NCBI RefSeq assembly: GCF_030161115.1 | Contig: NZ_BSPQ01000001.1 | Span: 248,001-312,000, forward strand | From: Psychromonas marina | GTDB taxonomy: Bacteria; Pseudomonadota; Gammaproteobacteria; Enterobacterales; Psychromonadaceae | Length of the DNA: 64,000 nt | Direction: 5' to 3' | In this document: positions 45,428 through 54,214 of the stretch, one piece after another | Numbering within the stretch: position 1 is the stretch's first letter | Layout: the number at the start of each line of letters is the position of its first letter | The notes under the pieces: model-generated | Database searches by the model: none | Told to the model about the DNA's origin: nothing | The model's input: only the letters and a program-made list of their open reading frames with translations | Position numbers and translations under genes: made by a program

Positions 45428-45958
45428 ATGCAAATTTCGTTTAAATCGTTTAAAACCCTGCTATTACTAACTCCTTTACTGTTTTTAAGCGGTTGTGGAT
45501 TTCATCTAAAGCATAATGATGGTCTAGTAGAAAAGTACCCTAAATTGCTATTACAAAGCTCACCTAACAGTGAATTAACACGCCTTATTAAATTACGTTT
45601 ACGCGGTGCAGGTATTGAGTTAGTAACGACCCCTTCTGACGATATTGCAATTTTAAAAGTCGACAATGAACGCCGTTCATCACGTATTATCTCGTTAAAT
45701 GTAAAAGCACAAAATGCCGAAACTGAATTAGGATTTACGCTAAATTATTCAATTCAAAGCCCGGGTTATGAGGCTCAACACTTCAATGTGAACCTGTATC
45801 GAGACTTCGTAGAAAGCTCGTCGCAAGCATTGGCTAAATCTCGAGAATCTGAGTTATTAACACGAGAGTTACGTGCAATCGCCGCCGATCATATTATCAG
45901 TACTATGCTAACTTTAGATGCCAAAAACAGCGCTAAAACAGATAACAAGAGCGATTAA
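45428..45958 (+). CDS. lptE: LPS assembly lipoprotein LptE
   Basis: This encodes 176 residues from ATG 45428, with AAAAGG upstream. A lipoprotein signal ends in LFLSGCGFHLKH, with acylated Cys near residue 22 and the GFHL motif typical of LptE. It plugs the LptD barrel in the outer membrane and helps insert lipopolysaccharide. The C-terminus (AKNSAKTDNKSD) is hydrophilic. It lies 4 bases before holA, so the two are one operon. Confidence 0.95.
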   Translation: MQISFKSFKTLLLLTPLLFLSGCGFHLKHNDGLVEKYPKLLLQSSPNSELTRLIKLRLRGAGIELVTTPSDDIAILKVDNERRSSRIISLNVKAQNAETELGFTLNYSIQSPGYEAQHFNVNLYRDFVESSSQALAKSRESELLTRELRAIAADHIISTMLTLDAKNSAKTDNKSD

Positions 45959-45962
45959 GTAG

Positions 45963-46955
45963 ATGCGTATTTACCCTGAACAACTGCATCAACACATCAA
46001 ACAGCAACTACCGAACTGTATTCTTATTTTTGGTGATGAAGCGCTACTAACCTTAGAAGCGCATGATATGGTGCAACAAGTTGCAAAGTCCCAGGGCTAT
46101 TTAGAAACGTTTAGTTTTAGCCTTGATGCTAACTTTGATAAAGATGGTATCTATTCACATCTACAAAGTTTATCGCTATTTTCAGAAAAAAAAATCATCT
46201 CATTAACACTTACTAAAACCAGTAAAGAGAATACTGCTTTTTTACGTGAGATAGCACCATTGCTAAATAGTGATATTCTCTTATTGCTACAGGGTCCGAA
46301 GCTTAATAACCAACAGTTAAATGGTGCCTGGTTTAAAAAACTAGAGCAGCAAGGACTATTTGTAGCAACGAATGCTCCGACAGCGCAACGCTTTCCACAG
46401 TGGATTTTTCAGCGTTTAAAGGCACTTGAACTGCAAGCTAATAAAGAGGTGATTGATTTTCTGTGTGTGCATTTTGAAGGTAACCTGTTAGCAGCAAAGC
46501 AAGAGTTTGAAAAGTTAGCTCTGCTCTATCCAAAACAAACACTGACACTAACCTTAGTTGAGCAATCAATAACGACACATAACCACTTTTCTATTTTCCA
46601 ATGGGTTGATAGCCTGCTCGCCGGTGAGAAACAGCGTAGCAAACGCATTTTACATCAGCTTAAAGCAGAGGGTACGGAGCTACTATTATTAGCAGGTACA
46701 TTAAGTAGTGAAGTGCAAAAACTCCTCAAGCTAAGCTATCAATCACAACATACGCCCTTGCCTACGTTATTAAATCAGCATCAGCCTAAACTATGGGCGA
46801 GCAAACAAGCCTTAGTATCAACTGCATTAGCACGTTTAAACAGCAAGCAATTAGAACAACTATTGATTCAATGCGCTGAATTAGAAGTATCGGTCAAAGT
46901 AGAAAACAGTAGCGATAATTGGTTAACGTTAGAATTAATGAGTGCAAGCTTTTAA
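45963..46955 (+). CDS. holA: DNA polymerase III delta subunit
   Basis: This encodes 330 residues beginning RIYPEQLHQHIKQQ, close to E. coli HolA. The AAA+-like N-terminal domains include FGDEALLTLEAHDMVQQVA and YLETFSFSLD; FEGNLLAAKQEFEKLALLYP follows in domain II and the collar domain is C-terminal. It opens the beta clamp in the clamp loader. In E. coli nadD follows; here it does not and lies 6.6 kb further on beside nadK. Confidence 0.95.
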   Translation: MRIYPEQLHQHIKQQLPNCILIFGDEALLTLEAHDMVQQVAKSQGYLETFSFSLDANFDKDGIYSHLQSLSLFSEKKIISLTLTKTSKENTAFLREIAPLLNSDILLLLQGPKLNNQQLNGAWFKKLEQQGLFVATNAPTAQRFPQWIFQRLKALELQANKEVIDFLCVHFEGNLLAAKQEFEKLALLYPKQTLTLTLVEQSITTHNHFSIFQWVDSLLAGEKQRSKRILHQLKAEGTELLLLAGTLSSEVQKLLKLSYQSQHTPLPTLLNQHQPKLWASKQALVSTALARLNSKQLEQLLIQCAELEVSVKVENSSDNWLTLELMSASF

Positions 46956-46960
46956 GCGCT

Positions 46961-47030
46961 ACGAGTCATGAGTTACGAGTTACGAGCAATGAGTCGCAAT
47001 CAATGAGTCACGAGCAATGAGTTGCGAGGC
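46961..47030. repeat. imperfect heptamer repeat array (ACGAGTY type)
   Basis: Ten consecutive 7-base units of the form (A/G)(C/T)GAG(T/C)N, such as ACGAGTT and ATGAGTC, start 5 bases after the holA stop. A second set of four to five heptads (TCGAAGC type) continues at 47034-47061. Confidence 0.85.
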
Positions 47031-47064
47031 AGTTCGAAGCTCGCAGCTAGAAACTCGAAGCTAC

Positions 47065-47104
47065 AAAAAAGCCCCTAATCGGTTTCCAGATCAGGGGCTT
47101 TTTT
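47065..47104. terminator. bidirectional terminator between holA and fklB
   Basis: AAAAAAGCCCCT (47065-47076) pairs perfectly with 47093-47104 over a 16-base loop, with A and T runs on the two sides for convergent genes. Confidence 0.93.
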
Positions 47105-47138
47105 ATAGTCATTCATCAGGTTTCCCTGAGAGGAATAC

Positions 47139-47759
47139 TTATTTAATAGCTAATAGCTCAACTTCGAATGCAAGTGTTGAGTGAGGACCAATCGCCGCAC
47201 CAGCACCACGTTCGCCGTAAGCAAGCTCAGCAGGGATAGTAAGCTTGTATTTTGAACCAACAGGCATTAGTTGTAGTGCTTCAGTCCAACCAGCGATAAC
47301 GCCGCCTACAGGGAATTCAGCAGGTTGACCACGTTCAACAGAGCTATCAAATACAGTACCGTCAACTAATGTACCGTGGTAATGAACACTTACTGTAGAT
47401 TCAGCAGTTGGGATCTCACCTTCACCTTGTGTGATAACTTCGAATTGAAGACCAGAAGCCGTTACTTGAACGCCCTCTTTTTTAGCATTTTCAGCTAGGA
47501 ATTCAGCGCCAGCAGCACCTAGAATTTTAGCTTGCTCTTCAGCAGCAACTTGCATGCGAGCAGAAATAGTTTGGAATGCTTCTTGTAGTTCTTGTTGAGA
47601 AACTTTACTTTCAGCGCCTGCAAATGCATCAGCAATACCAGCTGCAACAGCTGAAATGTCTAGACCTTCAAAAGGTTGTGCACGCAGTTGCTCACCCATT
47701 TGTAGACCAATACCGTAGCTTGCTTGAAGTTCTTGTGTGTTTAAGTTTAATTCAGACAT
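47139..47759 (-). CDS. fklB: FKBP-type peptidyl-prolyl cis-trans isomerase, FklB/FKBP22 type
   Basis: This encodes 206 residues. The N-terminal ~90 residues are a helical dimerisation domain (ASYGIGLQMGEQLRAQPFEG). The C-terminal FKBP domain contains VSVHYHGTLVDGTVFDSS, the loop FPVGGVIAGWTEALQLMPVG and PAELAYGERGAG. No signal peptide is present, so it is cytoplasmic. It speeds proline isomerisation and acts as a chaperone. It has a GGAAAGAGAG site upstream. The gene after it on this strand's upstream side is cobU. Confidence 0.95.
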   Translation of the reverse strand: MSELNLNTQELQASYGIGLQMGEQLRAQPFEGLDISAVAAGIADAFAGAESKVSQQELQEAFQTISARMQVAAEEQAKILGAAGAEFLAENAKKEGVQVTASGLQFEVITQGEGEIPTAESTVSVHYHGTLVDGTVFDSSVERGQPAEFPVGGVIAGWTEALQLMPVGSKYKLTIPAELAYGERGAGAAIGPHSTLAFEVELLAIK

Positions 47760-47855
47760 GTTTCTCTCTTTCCTATTTAATAGTTAGATAATTATTTCTT
47801 ACATAATAAATAAATGGGGAGTGAAATTTGTTTTTAAAGGGTTATTTAAAAAAAA

Positions 47856-48407
47856 TTACACTTTTATTTTTTGTGCGATACCCGCAGTCACAACAGTCAC
47901 ATTATTAGCTAACCTTGCCACTTGTTGATTCAGTTCACCAAGCTTGTCGGCATAGACTCGCATCAATTTCGTTTCACCAATCAAACCACAACCAACTTCG
48001 CCAGTAACAATAATAACCGTTGCTTGTAAATTATTTAACTGCTCTAAAAATTGTGCCTTCACATGCTCATATTCAACAACACATTGCTTTAATGGTTTAT
48101 CCTGAGAAAGATACCAACCTACCCAAGTAGATAAGCATTCGATCAATATAAGTTGCTTAGGCGTGTCATATTTGGTTAAGAAAGAGCTTAAGGTACGTGA
48201 TTGATAATCGAGTTCACAAGTCATTATTTTACTATCTCGATGAAGTTGATGACGTGCAATACGACTTTTGGTCTCCTCACCAATAGCAAGGCTCGTGGCA
48301 ATATAGATAGCATGTTCTTGTGCAGTGTCTTTTAGCAGTTCAGTTAATTGCTGCTCTGCAAAATCACTTTTACCACTACGCACACCGCCAATCACTAAAT
48401 GTTTCAT
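47856..48407 (-). CDS. cobU: adenosylcobinamide kinase / adenosylcobinamide-phosphate guanylyltransferase
   Basis: This encodes 183 residues with the CobU P-loop GGVRSGKSDFAEQQL at the very start, then IYIATSLAIGEE, the region RIARHQLHRDSKIM around the guanylylated His, and VTGEVGCGLIGETKLMRVYADKLGELNQQVA. It phosphorylates adenosylcobinamide and transfers GMP to it in late cobalamin assembly or salvage. The usual HRxxRPxxW segment is changed (HRDSKIM). No other cobalamin gene is in the window, which favours salvage. Confidence 0.9.
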   Translation of the reverse strand: MKHLVIGGVRSGKSDFAEQQLTELLKDTAQEHAIYIATSLAIGEETKSRIARHQLHRDSKIMTCELDYQSRTLSSFLTKYDTPKQLILIECLSTWVGWYLSQDKPLKQCVVEYEHVKAQFLEQLNNLQATVIIVTGEVGCGLIGETKLMRVYADKLGELNQQVARLANNVTVVTAGIAQKIKV

Positions 48408-48431
48408 ATTCTCACCTTTTTAAAGTTAAAA

Positions 48432-48456
48432 AAATACCATCACTAGGATGGTATTT
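48432..48456 (-). terminator. terminator of dnaK-dnaJ
   Basis: AAATACCATC (48432-48441) pairs perfectly with 48447-48456 around ACTAG; on the - strand it is followed by T residues. It stands between the dnaJ stop and cobU. Confidence 0.85.
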
Positions 48457-48490
48457 TTATGCATACTTTCATCAAACCACCACTAAGTCA

Positions 48491-49621
48491 TTATTTACTT
48501 AGGTCATCAAAAAAGTTTTTTAGATTATTTAAAAAACCATCTGATTTTGGTTTATGTTTTTTAGGGCTTGAAGAACACGTTTTCTCAAACTCTTTTAATA
48601 GTTCACGTTGCTTAGCAGATAGTTTAACTGGTGTTTCAACGATCACTTTACACATTAAATCACCCGTGCTGTGACTACGCACTGATTTCACGCCTTTATT
48701 ACGCATACGGTACATACGACCGGTTTGCGTTTCTGCAGAAATTTTCAGTTTTACACGACCGTCTAATGTTGGTACTTCAATTTCACCACCAAGCGCAGCT
48801 TCAGTGAAACTAATTGGTACTTCACAGTATAGGTTATTACCGTCACGTACAAAAACTTCATGCTCACGTACATTCATCTGTACGTACAAATCACCTGCTG
48901 GAGCACCATGATCGCCCGCTTCACCTTCACCGCTTAAACGGATACGGTCGCCAGTATCAACACCGGCTGGGATTTTAACATTGAGTTTTTTACTGCTCTC
49001 GTAATGCCCATCACCATGACACTTATTACATGGATCAGTAATAATCTTACCTTTACCACGACACGTTGGACAGGTCTGATTCACCGCAAAGAAGCCTTGA
49101 CGCATCTGTACTTGGCCTTGGCCATGACAAGTGCCACATGATTTGCTATCAGTGCCTTTTTTCGCACCAGAGCCATTACACTGCTCACAATGTACTTGTG
49201 TTGGAATCTCAATCTCTTTAGAGATGCCGTGAACCGCTTCTTCCAAGGTAAGTTCCATGTTGTAACGAAGATCTGCACCTTGTTGAGCACGCTGTTGACC
49301 ACCGCGACCGCCGCCAAAAATATCACCAAAAATATCGTCAAAACCACCGCCGCCGCCGAAGCCGCCGCCACCAAAACCACCGCCTTGGCCTTGTTGGTTA
49401 ACACCCTCATGACCATATTGGTCAAAGGCTGCTTTTTTATTTGGATCGTTAAGAATTTCGTAAGCTTCTTTTACTTCCTTGAATTTTTCTTCCAGCGCAT
49501 CATCACCTTTGGTTCTATCAGGGTGATATTTCATCGCAAGACGTTTATAAGCTTTTTTAATCTCTTTTTCCGTTGCACTACGGCTTACACCAAGTACTTC
49601 ATAACAATCACGTTTTGACAT
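48491..49621 (-). CDS. dnaJ: chaperone DnaJ
   Basis: This encodes 376 residues. The J domain has the HPD motif ([11 protein letters not shown]) near residue 33. A Gly/Phe-rich linker (residues 76-110) follows, then four CxxCxGxG zinc repeats ([32 protein letters not shown]), and a C-terminal substrate-binding domain. It delivers unfolded clients to DnaK and stimulates its ATPase. It lies 145 bases after dnaK on the same strand and shares its terminator. Confidence 0.98.
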   Translation of the reverse strand: MSKRDCYEVLGVSRSATEKEIKKAYKRLAMKYHPDRTKGDDALEEKFKEVKEAYEILNDPNKKAAFDQYGHEGVNQQGQGGGFGGGGFGGGGGFDDIFGDIFGGGRGGQQRAQQGADLRYNMELTLEEAVHGISKEIEIPTQVHCEQCNGSGAKKGTDSKSCGTCHGQGQVQMRQGFFAVNQTCPTCRGKGKIITDPCNKCHGDGHYESSKKLNVKIPAGVDTGDRIRLSGEGEAGDHGAPAGDLYVQMNVREHEVFVRDGNNLYCEVPISFTEAALGGEIEVPTLDGRVKLKISAETQTGRMYRMRNKGVKSVRSHSTGDLMCKVIVETPVKLSAKQRELLKEFEKTCSSSPKKHKPKSDGFLNNLKNFFDDLSK

Positions 49622-49766
49622 TTTTAGTTCTCAAATCTTATTTTTACATACAATAACGCGGATTATAGAGAACTCTATAACCCGCGTCATTCATTAAATA
49701 ATGAACCTACCTTTATCTAACTACGATATTAGACTGCAATATCGAATTAAAGCAGAGGCGAGCTAA

Positions 49767-51683
49767 TTACTTTTTATCTTCTTTTACTTCTTCAAACTCA
49801 GCATCAACGATATCGTCGTCTTGCTTAGCTTGTGCTTCTGGTTGTTCAGCGCCAGCTTCACCAGCTTGTGCTTTTTGTTGTGCAATTTCGCCTAATTTTG
49901 CAGACGCTTCAGCAAGTGCAGCAGTTTTAGCTTCGATTGCTTCTTTGTCTTCGCCTTTAGTCGCTTCTTCAAGCTCTTTTAGCGCTGCTTCGATTTTTTC
50001 TTTTTCGTCAGCTGGAAGTGCATCACCCGCTTCTTCGATTTGTTTCTTCGTTGCATGAATCATTGCATCAGCTTGGTTACGTGCAGCAACTACTTCTTCA
50101 AAGGCTTTATCCGCTTCAGCATTTGCTTCAGCATCTTGAACCATTTGTTCAATCTCTTCATCGCTTAGACCAGAGCTAGATTTGATCGTGATTTTTTGCT
50201 CTTGGTTAGTATCTTTATCTTTAGCAGATACGTGTAAGATACCATCAGCATCCATATCGAATGTTACTTCGATTTGTGGCGTACCACGGCTTGCTGCACG
50301 AATACCTTCAAGGTTAAATTGACCTAGAGATTTGTTATCACTCGCACGTTTACGCTCACCTTGTAAGATGTGAATCGTTACAGCAGACTGATTATCTTCA
50401 GCTGTTGAGAACGTTTGAGATTGTTTCGTTGGGATTGTTGTGTTTTTGTCGATAACTTTAGTCATCACACTACCCATTGTTTCGATACCCATTGATAATG
50501 GCGTTACGTCTAATAGAAGTACGTCAGTTTTATCACCAGAAAGTACCGCACCTTGAATCGCCGCGCCCATTGCTACTGCTTCATCAGGGTTAACATCTTT
50601 ACGAGCTTCTTTACCGAAGAACTCTGCAACCGCTTTTTGTACTAGTGGCATACGTGTTTGACCACCAACCAAGATTACGTCATCGATTTCACTTACGCTT
50701 AAGTCAGCATCTTTAAGTGCAATACGTAATGGTTCAAGCGTTGCTTTAACCATGTCTTCAACTAGAGACTCTAACTTAGAACGTGTAATTTTAACGTTTA
50801 AGTGTTTAGGACCTGTTGCATCAGCAGTGATGTAAGGCAGGTTAATATCTGTTTGTTGTGCAGCAGAAAGTTCAATTTTCGCTTTTTCAGCAGCTTCTTT
50901 AACACGTTGCATAGCAAGTGGATCGTTAGTTAGATCGAAGTTTTGCTCGTTTTTGAACTCTTCAACAATGAAGTTAATTAGACGGTTATCGAAATCTTCA
51001 CCACCTAAATGTGTATCACCGTTCGTTGATAATACTTCAAATGTTTTTTCGCCATCTACTTCGTCGATTTCGATGATTGAGATATCGAATGTACCACCAC
51101 CTAAGTCGTATACAGCAACTGTGCTATCGCCTTTCGCGTTGTTAACACCGTATGCAAATGCAGCAGCAGTTGGTTCGTTGATGATACGTTTAACATCAAG
51201 ACCTGCGATACGACCAGCATCTTTCGTTGCTTGACGTTGTGCATCATTGAAGTAAGCAGGAACTGTAATTACAGCACCAGAAACTTTCTCACCTAAGTAA
51301 TCTTCAGCTGTTTTTTTCATTTTTTTCAAAACTTCAGCAGAGATTTGTGGTGGTGCCATTTTTTCGCCTTGTGCTTCTACCCATGCATCACCATTGTCAG
51401 CTTTAACAATTTTGTAAGGCATGATTTTAAGATCACGTTGTGTTTCTTCATCTTCGAAACGACGGCCGATTAAACGCTTGATAGCGAATAATGTATTAGT
51501 TGGGTTAGTAACAGATTGACGTTTAGCAGGTTGACCTACTAATGTTTCGCCATCTGTGTAAGCGATAATTGAAGGAGTAGTACGTTCACCCTCTGCATTT
51601 TCAATGATTTTAGCTACATCACCATCCAATACAGAAACACATGAATTGGTTGTACCTAAATCAATACCGATAATTTTACCCAT
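49767..51683 (-). CDS. dnaK: chaperone DnaK (Hsp70)
   Basis: This encodes 638 residues. The ATPase domain begins [13 protein letters not shown], with [18 protein letters not shown] and [13 protein letters not shown]. The linker [15 protein letters not shown] leads to the substrate-binding domain and the Glu/Ala-rich lid, ending [16 protein letters not shown]. It is the central ATP-driven chaperone, working with DnaJ and GrpE. A sigma-32-type promoter stands about 100 bases upstream of the start. Confidence 0.98.
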   Translation of the reverse strand: MGKIIGIDLGTTNSCVSVLDGDVAKIIENAEGERTTPSIIAYTDGETLVGQPAKRQSVTNPTNTLFAIKRLIGRRFEDEETQRDLKIMPYKIVKADNGDAWVEAQGEKMAPPQISAEVLKKMKKTAEDYLGEKVSGAVITVPAYFNDAQRQATKDAGRIAGLDVKRIINEPTAAAFAYGVNNAKGDSTVAVYDLGGGTFDISIIEIDEVDGEKTFEVLSTNGDTHLGGEDFDNRLINFIVEEFKNEQNFDLTNDPLAMQRVKEAAEKAKIELSAAQQTDINLPYITADATGPKHLNVKITRSKLESLVEDMVKATLEPLRIALKDADLSVSEIDDVILVGGQTRMPLVQKAVAEFFGKEARKDVNPDEAVAMGAAIQGAVLSGDKTDVLLLDVTPLSMGIETMGSVMTKVIDKNTTIPTKQSQTFSTAEDNQSAVTIHILQGERKRASDNKSLGQFNLEGIRAASRGTPQIEVTFDMDADGILHVSAKDKDTNQEQKITIKSSSGLSDEEIEQMVQDAEANAEADKAFEEVVAARNQADAMIHATKKQIEEAGDALPADEKEKIEAALKELEEATKGEDKEAIEAKTAALAEASAKLGEIAQQKAQAGEAGAEQPEAQAKQDDDIVDAEFEEVKEDKK

Positions 51684-51778
51684 TTTACTTCTCCAAACTT
51701 AATTTTGTTTTGTTTAATTGGTTTAATGACCTGGCGTTAAAGCATCATGTTTAAAGCCGTTGTCGTTTTGATACATAC

Positions 51779-51807
51779 TATATGAGGGGCTATTTTTTAC
51801 TTTCAAG
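51779..51807 (-). promoter_or_regulatory. sigma-32 heat-shock promoter of dnaK
   Basis: On the - strand, CTTGAAA (51801-51807) is followed after about 12 bases by CCCTCATA, close to the sigma-32 consensus CTTGAAA-N13-CCCCAT. The -10 is less perfect than that of grpE. Confidence 0.8.
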
Positions 51808-51840
51808 GGAATTTGAAAAAAAAATTGAATTTATTTTGAA

Positions 51841-51868
51841 ATAAAAAAAGGCACTCGAAAGTGCCTTT
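51841..51868 (-). terminator. grpE terminator
   Basis: On the - strand, AAAGGCACT, a TTCG tetraloop and AGTGCCTTT are followed by a T-run. The very stable UUCG loop makes this a strong stop between grpE and dnaK. Confidence 0.95.
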
Positions 51869-51891
51869 AATTTTTAATCACTTATTAACAA

Positions 51892-52479
51892 CTATGCAGA
51901 AGCAACCATCACCATCGCAGGACGAATGATTACGCCGTTGTACTCGTAACCTTTTTGCATTACGACAACAACTTCGTTTGCCGCTTTGCCTTCAATTTTT
52001 TGTTGGCTAACGATTTGGTGTTTTTCTGGGTTCGCCTGTTCGCCAACTGGGTTTAATTGCACAATGCCAACTTTAGCAAATGAATCGATCATCGATTTAA
52101 GCGTTAACTCTACACCTTCAGCCATTTTAGCCAGTGCTTCATTTTCTTTATCGATGTGGCTAATTGCCATTTCTAACGAGTCTGCTACTGGTAATAACGC
52201 TTCAGTGAAACGCTTTAGGGTGCGTTTAACTTTGCTTTCAGCATCAATACCCGCTTTACGGATCTCATTTTGAGCATGGGCTTTAGCACGAATAACCTGA
52301 TCTTTTTGCTCTTTTAACGCTTCTTCTGCAAGTGCTAGTTTTGTACCTAGCTCTTCGATCATATTAATCTCTTCAGAAGCCTCTGGCTCAACTAACTCAG
52401 CTTCAACGGCTGCAGCTTGCTCTTCACCTAGTACGGTTTCAATCGCTTCTTCAACGCTTACTTTTTGCTCTTCGCTCAT
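51892..52479 (-). CDS. grpE: nucleotide exchange factor GrpE
   Basis: This encodes 195 residues from ATG 52479 (MSEEQKVSV), with AGGA 8 bases upstream. An acidic N-terminal tail and long coiled coil (LGTKLALAEEALKEQKDQVI) lead to FTEALLPVADSLEMAI and the beta domain ending GYEYNGVIIRPAMVMVASA. It releases ADP from DnaK. Unlike some genomes it is not in one operon with dnaK: a terminator and a separate heat-shock promoter lie between. Confidence 0.97.
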   Translation of the reverse strand: MSEEQKVSVEEAIETVLGEEQAAAVEAELVEPEASEEINMIEELGTKLALAEEALKEQKDQVIRAKAHAQNEIRKAGIDAESKVKRTLKRFTEALLPVADSLEMAISHIDKENEALAKMAEGVELTLKSMIDSFAKVGIVQLNPVGEQANPEKHQIVSQQKIEGKAANEVVVVMQKGYEYNGVIIRPAMVMVASA

Positions 52480-52522
52480 TTTTTTAATCCTAACTGAATA
52501 CAAATTGAATTTTAATAGCACT

Positions 52523-52551
52523 ATTATGGGGATTCAAACAATAGTTTCAAG
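52523..52551 (-). promoter_or_regulatory. sigma-32 heat-shock promoter of grpE
   Basis: On the - strand, CTTGAAA (52545-52551), exactly 13 bases, then CCCCATAAT (52523-52531): a full match to the sigma-32 consensus, ending about 45 bases before the grpE start. Confidence 0.93.
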
Positions 52552-52619
52552 TCTGTTAATAAAATGATTTAAACAAGTTATACTTGCAACTATCTATATG
52601 GGTCATTAACAAGGTTATT

Positions 52620-53519
52620 ATGAGCACTCAACAAACTGATTTTAGTGAATTTAAAACCATTGGTTTGATCGCCAAAGGGCAACATACTGGCGCGCAACAA
52701 ACTTTACAATCACTATACAATTTTTTACAGAAGAAAGGTTTGACGGTTATTGTTGATCGACGTGTTGCTTGCGAACTAAATAATAACAATGTGGAAAGCA
52801 ATAGTTTAGTCGGGATAGGTAAGTCATGTGATTTGGCTATCGTGATTGGCGGAGATGGTTACATGCTTGGTGCTGCACGTGTCCTTTCTCGTTTTGATAT
52901 CGCAGTAATTGGGGTTAACCGAGGTAATTTAGGTTTTTTAACGGATCTTGATCCTGATAACTTTGAGGCACCACTCTCTGAAGTTTTAGCCGGTAAATAC
53001 CTGGTTGAAAAACGTTTTTTACTTGAAGCTAAAATCTATAGCCATGGGCACCTAAAAAGTTGTAATACCGCGGTGAACGAAGCCGTATTACACCCCGATA
53101 AAATTGCTCATATGATTGAGTTTGAAGTGTATGTCGACGATAATTTTATGCTTAATCAACGCGCAGATGGATTAATTATCTCCACACCGACAGGCTCTAC
53201 CGCCTACTCTCTTTCTGGTGGAGGACCAATTTTAACGCCTAATTTAGATGCGATTAGCTTATTGCCTATGTTCCCACATGCTTTGAACAGCCGTCCGATT
53301 GTTATCGATGCGAATAGCACGGTGCGCTTAAAAGTGGCAGAAACCAATAGCACTGAGATGCAGATAAGCTGTGATAGTCATGTCAATTTATCGGTTTTAC
53401 CCGGCGATGAAGTGATCATCACAAAAACAGTACATCAATTAAAGCTTGTTCATCCTAAGGACTATAACTACTTTCATGTGCTGCAAAACAAATTAGGCTG
53501 GGGAAATAAATTCTTTTAA
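52620..53519 (+). CDS. nadK: NAD kinase
   Basis: This encodes 299 residues from ATG 52620, with AAGG upstream. The GGDG motif ([15 protein letters not shown]) lies near residue 77, followed by [17 protein letters not shown] and [17 protein letters not shown]. It phosphorylates NAD to NADP. It is divergent from grpE, as in E. coli. nadD follows after 46 bases, so two steps of NAD(P) formation are neighbours here. Confidence 0.97.
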   Translation: MSTQQTDFSEFKTIGLIAKGQHTGAQQTLQSLYNFLQKKGLTVIVDRRVACELNNNNVESNSLVGIGKSCDLAIVIGGDGYMLGAARVLSRFDIAVIGVNRGNLGFLTDLDPDNFEAPLSEVLAGKYLVEKRFLLEAKIYSHGHLKSCNTAVNEAVLHPDKIAHMIEFEVYVDDNFMLNQRADGLIISTPTGSTAYSLSGGGPILTPNLDAISLLPMFPHALNSRPIVIDANSTVRLKVAETNSTEMQISCDSHVNLSVLPGDEVIITKTVHQLKLVHPKDYNYFHVLQNKLGWGNKFF

Positions 53520-53565
53520 ATGAGTTAGCCGCTATCTGTGATCAAATTTTAAGGCGTAATATATC

Positions 53566-54204
53566 GTGAAACCACAAGCAATTGGCTTTTTAGGCGGCAG
53601 TTTCGACCCTATCCATAATGGTCATTTAGTACCTGCTCTTGACGTGGCTCAACAGTTACAATTGCAGCAGTTGTTTTTAATGCCCAATCACATTGCCCCA
53701 CATAAAGCAGGTAGCCACTGCAATGTGGAGCAACGTACAGAGATGGTGAAGCTTGCGATAAAGCAGTCACCACAGCTCAGTATTGATACCCGTGAACTTA
53801 ATCGTGATAGTGCCAGCTATACCGTAGAAACCTTAAAAGAGATTCAAGCTGAATATCCGAATACACCGATCTGCTTCATTATGGGCATGGACTCTTTAAT
53901 CCATTTTGATAGCTGGTATCAATGGCAAGATATTCTTAACTATTGCCACCTTGTTATCTGTGCACGACCGGGCTGGAAAGGTGAATTCAATGCAACGGTG
54001 CAAGCATTAGTCAATTCACACCAGACTCATTCAATGAAAGATTTACATCATCAACGATCTGGTAAAATCTATTTTCAAAAAGCCACCCTGCTTGATATAT
54101 CCTCTACCCAAATCCGCCATAATATTAAACATGGTATTAGTATAGAAAATTTACTGCCCACGCTAGTTTGCGACTATATTAAAGAACATCAACTTTATAA
54201 ATAG
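53566..54204 (+). CDS. nadD: nicotinate-nucleotide adenylyltransferase
   Basis: This encodes 212 residues from a GTG start at 53566, with AAGGCG 9 bases upstream. The nucleotidyltransferase motif GGSFDPIHNGHLVPA near residue 9 and the ISSTQIRHNIKHG motif near residue 176 are intact. It converts nicotinate mononucleotide to deamido-NAD. It lies between nadK and ggt rather than after holA, as in E. coli. Confidence 0.96.
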   Translation: MKPQAIGFLGGSFDPIHNGHLVPALDVAQQLQLQQLFLMPNHIAPHKAGSHCNVEQRTEMVKLAIKQSPQLSIDTRELNRDSASYTVETLKEIQAEYPNTPICFIMGMDSLIHFDSWYQWQDILNYCHLVICARPGWKGEFNATVQALVNSHQTHSMKDLHHQRSGKIYFQKATLLDISSTQIRHNIKHGISIENLLPTLVCDYIKEHQLYK

Positions 54205-54214
54205 GGACGCCATT

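Noticed and set aside
50953-51234. 93-codon open frame opposite dnaK
   Set aside because: It is a shadow of dnaK's codon bias, with no binding site or recognisable protein.
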